A stretch of 64,000 nucleotides of DNA from an uncultured Coriobacteriaceae bacterium (GTDB lineage: Bacteria; Actinomycetota; Coriobacteriia; Coriobacteriales; Atopobiaceae), in contig CADAAU010000003.1 in NCBI GenBank assembly GCA_902786015.1, forward strand, positions 62,001 through 126,000. The letters are read 5' to 3'. Under the pieces are notes generated by a model, which worked only from the letters and a program-made list of their open reading frames with translations, did no database searches and had not been told where the DNA came from. Each line of letters begins with the position of its first letter. Position 1 is the stretch's first letter. The translations under genes and the position numbers were made by a program. Positions 8,571-15,783 of the stretch are shown here, in pieces.

Positions 8571-9596
8571 ATGGCAGAAGAAACACAGCGCAATAGCACA
8601 ACGGTTCCACCGCAGACACGGCGGAAGGCAGATTCCGCCGATTCGTCGGGTGCAAAACAGCGTCCACAGGCTCAGCGGCGTAGGGAACCACAACGTCGAA
8701 AGGCGAGCAATCGGGCCGCTGGTGTCGAACCGGCTCGTCGTGGCCCCAATCGACACAAACCACAACCAACGAGGCGCCAACGCGAGAAGAGCGGAGTACG
8801 CGTACCGCTCATACCAGCTCTTTTGGTCCTGGTAACCTGCGTGGTTCTTACCGCCTTCATTACGCGTGCGGTCGTGTCGGGAACGATGACGTCCAAGAGC
8901 ACCTCCGCGGCAACGCAGTCTGCGCAGCCGTCTGCCGGTACGAGCGGCACGGGTCAGGCAGACCAGCAGGCTCCCGTCGAGGTGAAGGACACAACAAACA
9001 ACGGCAGCTCATCGAGTACGAATTCCTCGACAAATGCTTCCACGAGCACGACAAACAGCAACAAGAACGGCTCCAGCAATTCGACTACCTCAAGCAAGTC
9101 TTCGACGACGGGCGTAAAGGATCCGTGGGTAACCTCGGGGACCTATACGACGGGTGATGCGGAGCTCGACGAGAAGGTCAAGGCATTCTGTGACTCTCAT
9201 GCTGACTCGAGCATGGATCTGGAAACGGCATTGCTCGAGGTATACAAGGGCGTCGCGTGGTCCGAGTATGTGGAGCGTCCCGACGCGCAGAAACCAGCTG
9301 GCAAGGACTGGCGCATTGAGTATGCACACAAGTATTACGATCACGACTGCAGTGGCAACTGCTACGAGTTCGCGGCATTCCTGAGCTATTGCCTCCAATA
9401 CATGGGCCTCTCGGACGCACATGCCGAGGGAGTGCTCGTCGAGAAGCAGAGCGGCTCATGGGGAGACCATGGACTCGTGTACGTAACGAACACTGACGGT
9501 ACGGAGTGCCTGTGTGATACCTCCTTGGGTACCAATGGATGGATGCTCAAGGCCACGGCGTACAATGTGCAGTTCCAAGACTTCGAGAACGCATAG
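8571..9596 (+). CDS. Membrane-anchored transglutaminase-like protein, intact triad
   Basis: A 341-residue protein with a long basic cytoplasmic N-terminus (Arg/Gln-rich, ~1-80), one transmembrane helix (~82-102), an extracellular Ser/Thr/Asn-rich linker (~105-180) and a C-terminal cysteine-protease/transglutaminase-fold domain (~183-341). The candidate triad is Cys264 (SGNCYEFAAF), His300 (WGDHGLVYV) and Asp316 (LCDTSLG), in the usual order and spacing. It could cross-link or cleave surface proteins or peptidoglycan-linked partners, but the substrate is unknown. The ATG at 8571 has AGGTGGG upstream, 12 nt after dltX, so it appears to belong to the dlt transcription unit. The linker's low-complexity codons repeat ACG/AGC. 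Confidence 0.75.
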   Translation: MAEETQRNSTTVPPQTRRKADSADSSGAKQRPQAQRRREPQRRKASNRAAGVEPARRGPNRHKPQPTRRQREKSGVRVPLIPALLVLVTCVVLTAFITRAVVSGTMTSKSTSAATQSAQPSAGTSGTGQADQQAPVEVKDTTNNGSSSSTNSSTNASTSTTNSNKNGSSNSTTSSKSSTTGVKDPWVTSGTYTTGDAELDEKVKAFCDSHADSSMDLETALLEVYKGVAWSEYVERPDAQKPAGKDWRIEYAHKYYDHDCSGNCYEFAAFLSYCLQYMGLSDAHAEGVLVEKQSGSWGDHGLVYVTNTDGTECLCDTSLGTNGWMLKATAYNVQFQDFENA

Positions 9597-9616
9597 GCCG
9601 GACGGAGCGTAACAGC

Positions 9617-10624
9617 GTGGCAAGACGGGATAACAACGGCAGGCGCTCAAAGAGGAGTTCGCGCAGGCGATCTCCTCTGCTTGACGTTGTTGCCCTTATA
9701 CTCCCCATACTTTGTTTGGGGGCGGCTCTGTATTCGAGTGTCTGGGTGTTCAGGCGTGTAAACAACACGGTGGTTGCGGCCGAGAAACAGCTCGAGGCAG
9801 CCGAACAGCAGGCTACCGCCGAAACGAAGCCCGAACCCGCCTATGGTGGTGTTCAAGATCCGTGGATAGGGGCCGGGACCTTTACCGTGGGCAACGAGGA
9901 ACTTGACCATCAGATAAAGAACTTTTGCGACTCCCATACCAGCCAGGGGGATACGGCGACTGATGCGGCAAAGGCGACCTATACCGCAATCGCCGAAAGC
10001 GTGTATTTGGACCAAGTCGAAAAGCCGTCGGGCCGGGATTGGGTTTCTCGCTCGGCCAAGCAGTACTTTAACTCGCTCCAACAGGGTGGCGTATACCAGG
10101 GGGATTACTACGAATTTGCTTCCGTTACGGCACTGTGTCTTCGGTACTTTGGTTTTAGCGATGCGATAGCCGTGCCCGTGCTCTACGACATGCAGAACGG
10201 CGGCCAATACGGAAGCGCGCTGTGCTTGGTCAGCGATGTGGACCGGCAAGGGAAGGTATGCGATCCCTCGCTTGGCGCAGACGGCTGGATGCTCGACAGA
10301 ACGGGATACAACATCCTTGTGGATGACATCGGGCAGAATCTTGATGCTGCGGAGGGCCTTGGTCTAAAGATCCAGAGAAAGGATGCAAACACCAACGAGA
10401 CCGATCCCTCGGGACTCGGGTATGGCGGAACATCCACCGACGGCACAGGCTATGGCACCGATTATGGCTATGGGAATGACTACGGGTACGATACGGGGAC
10501 TACGACGAATTCCACCTATGGCACGGGTACGAGCACAGGAACCGGAATGGGGACTGGCACGGGAATGAGCACGGGCTCGGGGACGGGTTCGACCACGGGC
10601 TACGATAGCTACGAATATGTGTAA
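9617..10624 (+). CDS. Paralogue of the preceding transglutaminase-like protein, catalytically degenerate
   Basis: A 335-residue protein with the same architecture as its upstream neighbour: basic N-terminus, one transmembrane helix (~22-42), linker and transglutaminase-fold domain. Shared landmarks include DPWIGAGTFTVGNEELD, YYEFASVTALCLRYFGFSDA and CDPSLGADGWMLDRTGYN. The catalytic Cys is replaced by Tyr164, and the His position falls in QYGSALCLV with no histidine. The Asp (216) remains. The last ~75 residues are a Gly/Tyr/Thr-rich low-complexity tail (for example GYGTDYGYGNDYGYDTGT). The GTG at 9617 is chosen because GGAG lies 7-10 nt upstream, 20 nt after the previous stop. It is probably a non-enzymatic partner or regulator of the intact paralogue. 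This is inference. Confidence 0.7.
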   Translation: MARRDNNGRRSKRSSRRRSPLLDVVALILPILCLGAALYSSVWVFRRVNNTVVAAEKQLEAAEQQATAETKPEPAYGGVQDPWIGAGTFTVGNEELDHQIKNFCDSHTSQGDTATDAAKATYTAIAESVYLDQVEKPSGRDWVSRSAKQYFNSLQQGGVYQGDYYEFASVTALCLRYFGFSDAIAVPVLYDMQNGGQYGSALCLVSDVDRQGKVCDPSLGADGWMLDRTGYNILVDDIGQNLDAAEGLGLKIQRKDANTNETDPSGLGYGGTSTDGTGYGTDYGYGNDYGYDTGTTTNSTYGTGTSTGTGMGTGTGMSTGSGTGSTTGYDSYEYV

Positions 10625-10642
10625 CACAGATGTTTGAAGCAC

Positions 10643-10690
10643 AGAAAACAGGCCACCGGGCGGAAGGAGGGACCCGATGGCCTGTTTTCT
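10643..10690 (+). terminator. Terminator at the end of the dlt operon
   Basis: Arms AGAAAACAGGCCA (10643-10655) and TGGCCTGTTTTCT (10678-10690) form a perfect 13-bp stem ending in a T-rich run. The symmetric A/T ends allow it to work in both directions, and the convergent aminotransferase gene ends at 10867. Nothing else is recognised in 10691-10866. Confidence 0.8.
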
Positions 10691-10866
10691 ATCTACAGGT
10701 TTGCTTTGCGCGCTGGCCTCGCGCTTAGTTAGTATGTTTCCGCTCCGCCGGATTCTAAACGAGCGCCATAAAGCGACCACATTACAACGACGATACGTAC
10801 ACAAACACGGCGACAAGCTGGGAATACTCCACAACTTGCCGCCGTTTGAACGTGTTTGACCTGCGT

Positions 10867-12051
10867 TTAGGCGTGATAGCTGTCCCACAAAGCTTGCCAG
10901 GCGGGCATCGAGTTCACGATGGTCTCGTAGCTCACGCAGTATCCTACGCGCACCCATCCCTTGCAACCAAACGAATCGCTGGGAACTGGCAAAAGCTCCA
11001 AGGCCTTGGCTTTCTCAAAGAATGCGTTCGCATCTGGCTCGAGTGCCCGCATCCAAAGATAGAACGCGCCTTGCGGCTCGATGAAGTCGTATCCGATTTT
11101 TGCGAGGCCTTCGGTAAGCGCCTTGCGGTTGCGCGCGTACGCCTCTATGTTTGTCGGCTCGTCCACGCAGTCAATAAGAACGCGCTGGAACAAGGCGGGA
11201 GCGCAAACAAAACCCATCTTGCGGCCGGCTCCGGCAACGGCGGGTATCAGACGATCGTGGTCCGGATTGGTGTTTGGAACGAGAACCCATCCAATACGCT
11301 CTCCGGGGAGACTGAGGGACTTGGAATAGGAATAGCATACGATGGTATGGTCGTACAGGTCGGGGACCCAAGGCACTTCCACGTCGTAAGCAATCTCGCG
11401 ATAGGGCTCGTCGGAAATCAGGTAGATGGGGTGACCAAACTGCTCGGATTTCGCACGGAGGGTTTTGGCGAGGGCTTCGAGGTTGCTGCGGGCGTATACG
11501 GATCCCACGGGGTTGTTTGGCGAATCGATCATGACTGCCACCGTGTTCGTTGTGATGGCGGAGGCGACGGCCTCGACGTCGATCTGGAAGGTGTCTAGGT
11601 CGGCCATGACCTCGACGCAGGTTGCACTAGCGTTTGTGATGAATACGTTGTACTCAGGGAAATATGGGGCAATCACAATGACTTCGTCTTTGGGATTGCA
11701 CACGGCGTTGAGCACGATGGAAATCGAAGCGGCAGCTCCGCAGGTCAAATAGAGGTCGTCGGGCGAATACGTGGTGCCAAAACGCCTGTTCAGCGAGTCC
11801 GAAACGGCTTGTCGTGCTGCTGGCAATCCATTGGCGGGCGTATAGCCATGCAGGGCCGTAGCGGGTAACGTAAGCGCGTGGGCGATGGAGTCGCGTACGG
11901 CATCCGGTGCGGGTACGCTGGGGTTTCCCAAAGAGAAGTCATAGACGCTCTCGGCGCCAATCTGCGCCTTGCGTGCCGCGCCATATGCGGCAATTTCGCG
12001 AATGGACGATTTGGATGCGCCGTAGGCATAGCTCTGTTCGTTGATGCTCAT
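10867..12051 (-). CDS. Class I PLP-dependent aminotransferase
   Basis: A 394-residue fold-type I aminotransferase, similar in layout to aspartate/aromatic aminotransferases. It has the substrate-side motif DFSLGNPSVPAP, the cofactor-binding DSPNNPVGSVY and ISDEPYREI, and the Schiff-base lysine in YSYSKSLSLPGERIGW. Its amino acid specificity cannot be read from sequence. The start ATG at 12051 is preceded by AAAGGAG with normal spacing, and a longer upstream reading frame lacks such a site. It is divergent from the PHP-domain gene, with 119 bp between them. The dlt terminator lies after its stop. Confidence 0.88.
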   Translation of the reverse strand: MSINEQSYAYGASKSSIREIAAYGAARKAQIGAESVYDFSLGNPSVPAPDAVRDSIAHALTLPATALHGYTPANGLPAARQAVSDSLNRRFGTTYSPDDLYLTCGAAASISIVLNAVCNPKDEVIVIAPYFPEYNVFITNASATCVEVMADLDTFQIDVEAVASAITTNTVAVMIDSPNNPVGSVYARSNLEALAKTLRAKSEQFGHPIYLISDEPYREIAYDVEVPWVPDLYDHTIVCYSYSKSLSLPGERIGWVLVPNTNPDHDRLIPAVAGAGRKMGFVCAPALFQRVLIDCVDEPTNIEAYARNRKALTEGLAKIGYDFIEPQGAFYLWMRALEPDANAFFEKAKALELLPVPSDSFGCKGWVRVGYCVSYETIVNSMPAWQALWDSYHA

Positions 12052-12170
12052 GGGTACTCCTTTCAAAAGGCCGCGCACCATTGTACAACACGCGAATTTG
12101 GCTAGGGAGGTTGCGTCTGTGGTGTGAGTCACTGTATAACGGAGGACGACGAATCGAAAGGAAGCTGCAC

Positions 12171-13025
12171 ATGTCATCTCCAATGCAACCAGACCATCGC
12201 GAGTATTGCTCCGACGCCGTGTCTCCCTCGCCGTTTGCTTGTGACGTCCATACCCATACCCTGTTTTCTCGTCATGCGTACTCTACCATTGGCGAATGCG
12301 TGGCGGCGGCCCGCCTTGCCGGTCTCGAGCTTTTGGGGTCTACCGACCACTATTCGTGCATGACGAGTCCGAACATTCATATACGAGATTATCAGTACCT
12401 CATGAACTTTGACGTATGGCCGCGCGTGTGGGATGGCGTTTATGTACTGCATGGTGTAGAGGCTGACATCGTTGACCTCCACGGCCATCTATTTGGGTGG
12501 GACCAGATGCTCTACGAGGGTATTGTGGGCCGCGAGGCCAAACGGCCACTCACCCTAAAGCAGCATGTATGGCGCAGCATCGACTATGCCATAGCGAGCA
12601 TCCACAACGACTCATTTACTGAGGGTGCGACAATAGCTCAAACCACAGGCATGTATGTGCACGCCCTCGAGGATCCCAAGGTGCTTATCCTTGGACATGC
12701 GGGCCGCGCGGGTGTGCCGTTCGATGTGGATGCGGTGCTTCTTGCAGCGAAGGAGCTTGGCAAGCTCATAGAAATCAATGAACACAGCTTTGCGCCTCAG
12801 TATGGTGAGGGGAGCTTTACACGGTGCCGGCACATCGCCGAGCGGTGCGCCGAACTCGGAGTAATGATCTCCACGGGAACGGATGCCCACATCGCGTGTG
12901 ATGTGGGGAGGTTCGATGCCGTTGCCGCGCTGCTAGACGAGATCCACTTTCCACCGGAGCTCATTGCCACGAGGAGTGCGGCGACCTTCTTGAAGCTGCT
13001 CGAAGCCTTGTCAGACAATCGCTAA
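12171..13025 (+). CDS. PHP-domain phosphatase/hydrolase, YcdX-like
   Basis: A 284-residue PHP-family protein. Metal-binding motifs are visible in order: DVHTHTLFSRHAYST (~22-36), STDHYS, GVEADIVDLHG, SIHND, ILGHAGRAG, EINEHS and GTDAHIA near the C-terminus. The layout resembles stand-alone YcdX-type phosphatases rather than polymerase PHP domains or histidinol phosphatase. The substrate is unknown. The start at ATG 12171 follows AAAGGAAG by about 7 nt. The gene ends against a long palindrome shared with the convergent exonuclease III gene. Confidence 0.85.
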   Translation: MSSPMQPDHREYCSDAVSPSPFACDVHTHTLFSRHAYSTIGECVAAARLAGLELLGSTDHYSCMTSPNIHIRDYQYLMNFDVWPRVWDGVYVLHGVEADIVDLHGHLFGWDQMLYEGIVGREAKRPLTLKQHVWRSIDYAIASIHNDSFTEGATIAQTTGMYVHALEDPKVLILGHAGRAGVPFDVDAVLLAAKELGKLIEINEHSFAPQYGEGSFTRCRHIAERCAELGVMISTGTDAHIACDVGRFDAVAALLDEIHFPPELIATRSAATFLKLLEALSDNR

Positions 13026-13028
13026 CGG

Positions 13029-13094
13029 CCGGAACAAAACTCCCCGGGAAGTCTGTACCATATGGAACAGACTTCCCGGGGAGTTTTGTTCCGG
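13029..13094. repeat. Palindromic repeat, family B, copy 1 (bidirectional terminator candidate)
   Basis: 28-bp perfect arms (13029-13056 and 13067-13094) begin CCGGAACAAAACTCCCCGGG, with a 10-nt centre ACCATATGGA. The repeat fills the gap between the convergent PHP and exonuclease III genes, 3 bp from one stop and 5 bp from the other. The GTTTTGTTCC side gives a U-rich 3' arm in both directions. Confidence 0.9.
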
Positions 13095-13099
13095 TTGGC

Positions 13100-13885
13100 T
13101 TACAGTTCGATGGTTAGCTCCACGGGACAGTGGTCGGACCCATATACTTCGTTCAGAATTGCGGCACTCGTTACCTGGTCGGCAACGCGGTCGCTTACGA
13201 GGAAGTAGTCTATACGCCACCCCGCGTTGTTTTGTCGCGCACGGAACCGATAGCTCCACCAGCTGTATGCTCCCGTCACGTTTGGATGTCGCGCTCGGAA
13301 CGTGTCAACGAACCCAGCGTCCAAAAGCTTGCCAAAGCTCTCGCGTTCCTCGTCAGAGAAGCCAGCATTCCCACGGTTTGGTCCGGGGTTCTTGAGGTCG
13401 ATCTCCTCGTGCGCAACGTTGAAGTCTCCACAGGTGATTACCGGCTTCTGTTCGTCGAGCTCTCGCAGGAACTCGCGGTAGCGGTCGTCCCAAGCAAGGC
13501 GTGTGTCGATGCGTTTGAGCTCGTTTTGCGCGTTGGGCGTGTAGACGTTCACGAACCAGTACCGATCGAATTCCAAGGCGCACACGCGGCCCTCGTCGTC
13601 CGCGACGTCACAACCGATGTGCCGGATGACTTGCAGAGGCTCTTCGCGACTAAATACTGCGGTGCCGGAATAACCCTTGCGGTCGGCGTAGTTCCACGTC
13701 TGGTGGTATCCCGCGAAGTCAAGTCCCAGCTTGGCACGCTGGTCGTCTTGGAGCTTGGTCTCTTGCAAGGCAAACACGTCAGCATTGAGCGTGGAAAAGA
13801 TCTCTTCGAAACCGGGGTCTTTCTTGAGCACGGCGCGCAGGCCGTTGACGTTCCACGAAACCAAACGCAACTCTTGGTTGGGCAT
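13100..13885 (-). CDS. xth: Exodeoxyribonuclease III / AP endonuclease
   Basis: A 261-residue exonuclease/endonuclease/phosphatase-fold enzyme that cuts DNA 5' of abasic sites in base-excision repair. Signature motifs: LRLVSWNVNGLRA (~5-17), FALQETKLQ with the metal-binding Glu, GYSGTAVFS, TCGDFNVAHEEIDL with catalytic Asp/Asn, and the C-terminal GSDHCPVELTI. The length matches ExoA/Xth. The start ATG at 13885 is preceded by GAGGAGG, while the reading frame extends 13 codons further without such a site. It ends at family B palindrome copy 1. Confidence 0.95.
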   Translation of the reverse strand: MPNQELRLVSWNVNGLRAVLKKDPGFEEIFSTLNADVFALQETKLQDDQRAKLGLDFAGYHQTWNYADRKGYSGTAVFSREEPLQVIRHIGCDVADDEGRVCALEFDRYWFVNVYTPNAQNELKRIDTRLAWDDRYREFLRELDEQKPVITCGDFNVAHEEIDLKNPGPNRGNAGFSDEERESFGKLLDAGFVDTFRARHPNVTGAYSWWSYRFRARQNNAGWRIDYFLVSDRVADQVTSAAILNEVYGSDHCPVELTIEL

Positions 13886-13973
13886 AACATCCTCCTCTGT
13901 ATTGCAAAGACCGACTATGCGCATGCCGCGACGTTGGAGTCGGGCGTGCCGTTCCTACAAACCAATAACGTCC

Positions 13974-14861
13974 CTACAGGCCAATAAACTCGAGCCAGCG
14001 GTCGAGCTCGCGCAACGCCTGCTCGCGCCCGCGTTCAAACGATGCCTCGAGCCGTTCGACGTCGAAGGTGGTGCTTTCTACCTCCATGACATCGGGGCGA
14101 ACGATGAGGCACCTGCCTTCCTGCTCAAGCCGCTCGATCCGGCGCATCTCGTCGTTGTAGCGGTCAGCTCGCGTGAGCATGGCGGCACGGAACAACGGAT
14201 ATCCTTCGGTCGTATGCATGACGACGCGCCGGCTGCCGCCAACGAAGGGCTTCTTTGTGTATCCGCGTTCGCGTGTGGTAAGAAACAGGAACTTTTCGTA
14301 GCCAGCATCCTCGGCCATCCACAGCGGAAGTCCGGCTCCCTTGCCTAGTCCGCCGTCGAGCATCACGGCGCCACCCACGGTAATGGGCTTCATCAACACG
14401 GGCAACGTGGAGCTCGCCCGCACGCGGTCTATGAGGTCGTGCACCGTGCGAATGTCCTTGCGTCCCCAGGTTACGGTGCGTCCGGTGTCGCGCTCGAATG
14501 CCTGAATGCGCAGGTCGGCAGGATTGTGCGAGAACGTCTCCCAATCGAACGGCGCGATGCCTTGGTCGATGAGGCCACGATAGCAGTAGTCGGCGTTGAT
14601 GTAGCCGTCACCTCGGAGCACGCTCCGCGTTCCGCCGGCACGCGGGTCGCCTGCTAGCTCGGTAAAGGCCCATCGAGTTCTCCATCGGTCGCGTGAGAGG
14701 TAGTTTACGGTGTTGCTCGCCCCGGCGCTGAGGCCGCATACGAACGGAAAGTAGATCTCATTTTCCAAGAGAACGTCGGCCATGCCGGCCGTGTAACCAG
14801 CGCGATAGCCACCGCCCTCAAACACGAGCGCACAGTCACGTACGTTTGTAGACAGTTCCAT
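13974..14861 (-). CDS. Patatin-like phospholipase family protein
   Basis: A 295-residue patatin-fold hydrolase. The oxyanion loop is FEGGGYRAGY (~14-23), the nucleophile is in GLSAGAS (~43-49), and the dyad Asp is in LDGGLGKG. No signal peptide is seen, so it is cytoplasmic or membrane-peripheral. The layout matches the YjjU-type group found in many Firmicutes and Actinomycetota. The lipid substrate is unknown. The ATG at 14861 has GGAG upstream. It is divergent from the sirtuin gene, with 77 bp between the two starts, and exonuclease III lies downstream on the same strand. Confidence 0.9.
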   Translation of the reverse strand: MELSTNVRDCALVFEGGGYRAGYTAGMADVLLENEIYFPFVCGLSAGASNTVNYLSRDRWRTRWAFTELAGDPRAGGTRSVLRGDGYINADYCYRGLIDQGIAPFDWETFSHNPADLRIQAFERDTGRTVTWGRKDIRTVHDLIDRVRASSTLPVLMKPITVGGAVMLDGGLGKGAGLPLWMAEDAGYEKFLFLTTRERGYTKKPFVGGSRRVVMHTTEGYPLFRAAMLTRADRYNDEMRRIERLEQEGRCLIVRPDVMEVESTTFDVERLEASFERGREQALRELDRWLEFIGL

Positions 14862-14938
14862 GGGTGCTCCGCAACGTCAGATGCCGTTTTGCATTATGGT
14901 GTAAGGACACACGTATCTTATCGCAGATGGGAGCGGAT

Positions 14939-15676
14939 ATGGGCAAGACGATCACCAACGCGAACGAGGCGGCCGAGGCGTTGCGTGCGTGCGTGGAGCG
15001 CGCCAACAATGTGGTGTTCTTTGGGGGAGCGGGAGTGAGCACGGCGAGTGGCATTCCGGACTTCCGGTCTCCTAACGGGTTGTACAACCAGAAGTTCGCG
15101 TATCCGCCCGAGACGATGCTTTCGCATACGTTCTATCGGACGCACACCAAGGAATTCTTTGATTTTTATCGGTCATGCATGGTTGCAGTGGATGCCAAGC
15201 CCTGTCAGGCTCATCGCAAGCTCGCCGAGCTTGAGACACAGGGCAAGGTGAGCGCGGTCGTGACGCAAAACATCGACGGGCTCCACCAGCTTGCCGGATC
15301 AAAGCGCGTCTGGGAGCTGCATGGCTCGGTGCATCGCAACATCTGCCGGCGATGCGGGGAGGTGTACTCGGCCGAATGGGTACTCGGAACTACGGGCGTG
15401 CCGCACTGCGAAAAGTGCGGCGGAGAGGTGAAGCCCGACGTGGTCCTGTATGAAGAGGGTCTTGACGAAGGCGTCATTCAAGGCGCCGTTCGCTCCATAG
15501 CCTCGGCTGACCTGCTCATCATTGGCGGCACGTCGTTGGTGGTGTATCCGGCGGCAGGTCTTGTGCAGTACTTTAGGGGGAGAGAGCTGGTAATCTGCAA
15601 CCTGCAACCCACAGCTCAGGACACCTCGGCCGACCTTGTCCTCGCCTGCGACATTGCCAAGGCCTTCGACTGGTAA
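14939..15676 (+). CDS. cobB: NAD-dependent protein deacylase (sirtuin)
   Basis: A 245-residue class M/III-like sirtuin that removes acetyl or other acyl groups from lysines using NAD+. It has GAGVSTASGIPDFRSPNGLY (NAD-binding), TQNIDGLH, the catalytic His in ELHGS, a four-Cys zinc site (CRRC ... CEKC), GGTSLVVYPA and the C-terminal NLQPT. GGGAGCG lies just before the ATG at 14939. An in-frame ATG at 14927 is a weaker alternative. The gene is followed by a promoter and the folP-folK gene on the same strand. Confidence 0.94.
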   Translation: MGKTITNANEAAEALRACVERANNVVFFGGAGVSTASGIPDFRSPNGLYNQKFAYPPETMLSHTFYRTHTKEFFDFYRSCMVAVDAKPCQAHRKLAELETQGKVSAVVTQNIDGLHQLAGSKRVWELHGSVHRNICRRCGEVYSAEWVLGTTGVPHCEKCGGEVKPDVVLYEEGLDEGVIQGAVRSIASADLLIIGGTSLVVYPAAGLVQYFRGRELVICNLQPTAQDTSADLVLACDIAKAFDW

Positions 15677-15692
15677 ACGTCGCAAAGAGAGG

Positions 15693-15757
15693 TCGTATGA
15701 TTTGCGAATCTGTGGCGCTATTTGTTGCTAGGACAAAAAAGGGCTAGAATCATACGA
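15693..15757 (+). promoter_or_regulatory. folP-folK promoter flanked by a 10-bp inverted repeat
   Basis: TTGTTG (15722-15727), a 17-nt spacer and TAGAAT (15745-15750) lie 34 nt before the chosen start. Flanking this promoter, TCGTATGATT (15693-15702) and AATCATACGA (15748-15757) form a perfect 10-bp inverted repeat that overlaps the -10. It could be an operator with looping, or an RNA stem if transcription starts upstream. Confidence 0.5.
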
Positions 15758-15783
15758 ATTGCAGCATGTGCGAAAGGCATGGG

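Noticed and set aside
10846..11598. 250-residue plus-strand frame opposite the aminotransferase
   Set aside because: Antisense to a PLP enzyme with all catalytic motifs; no independent evidence.
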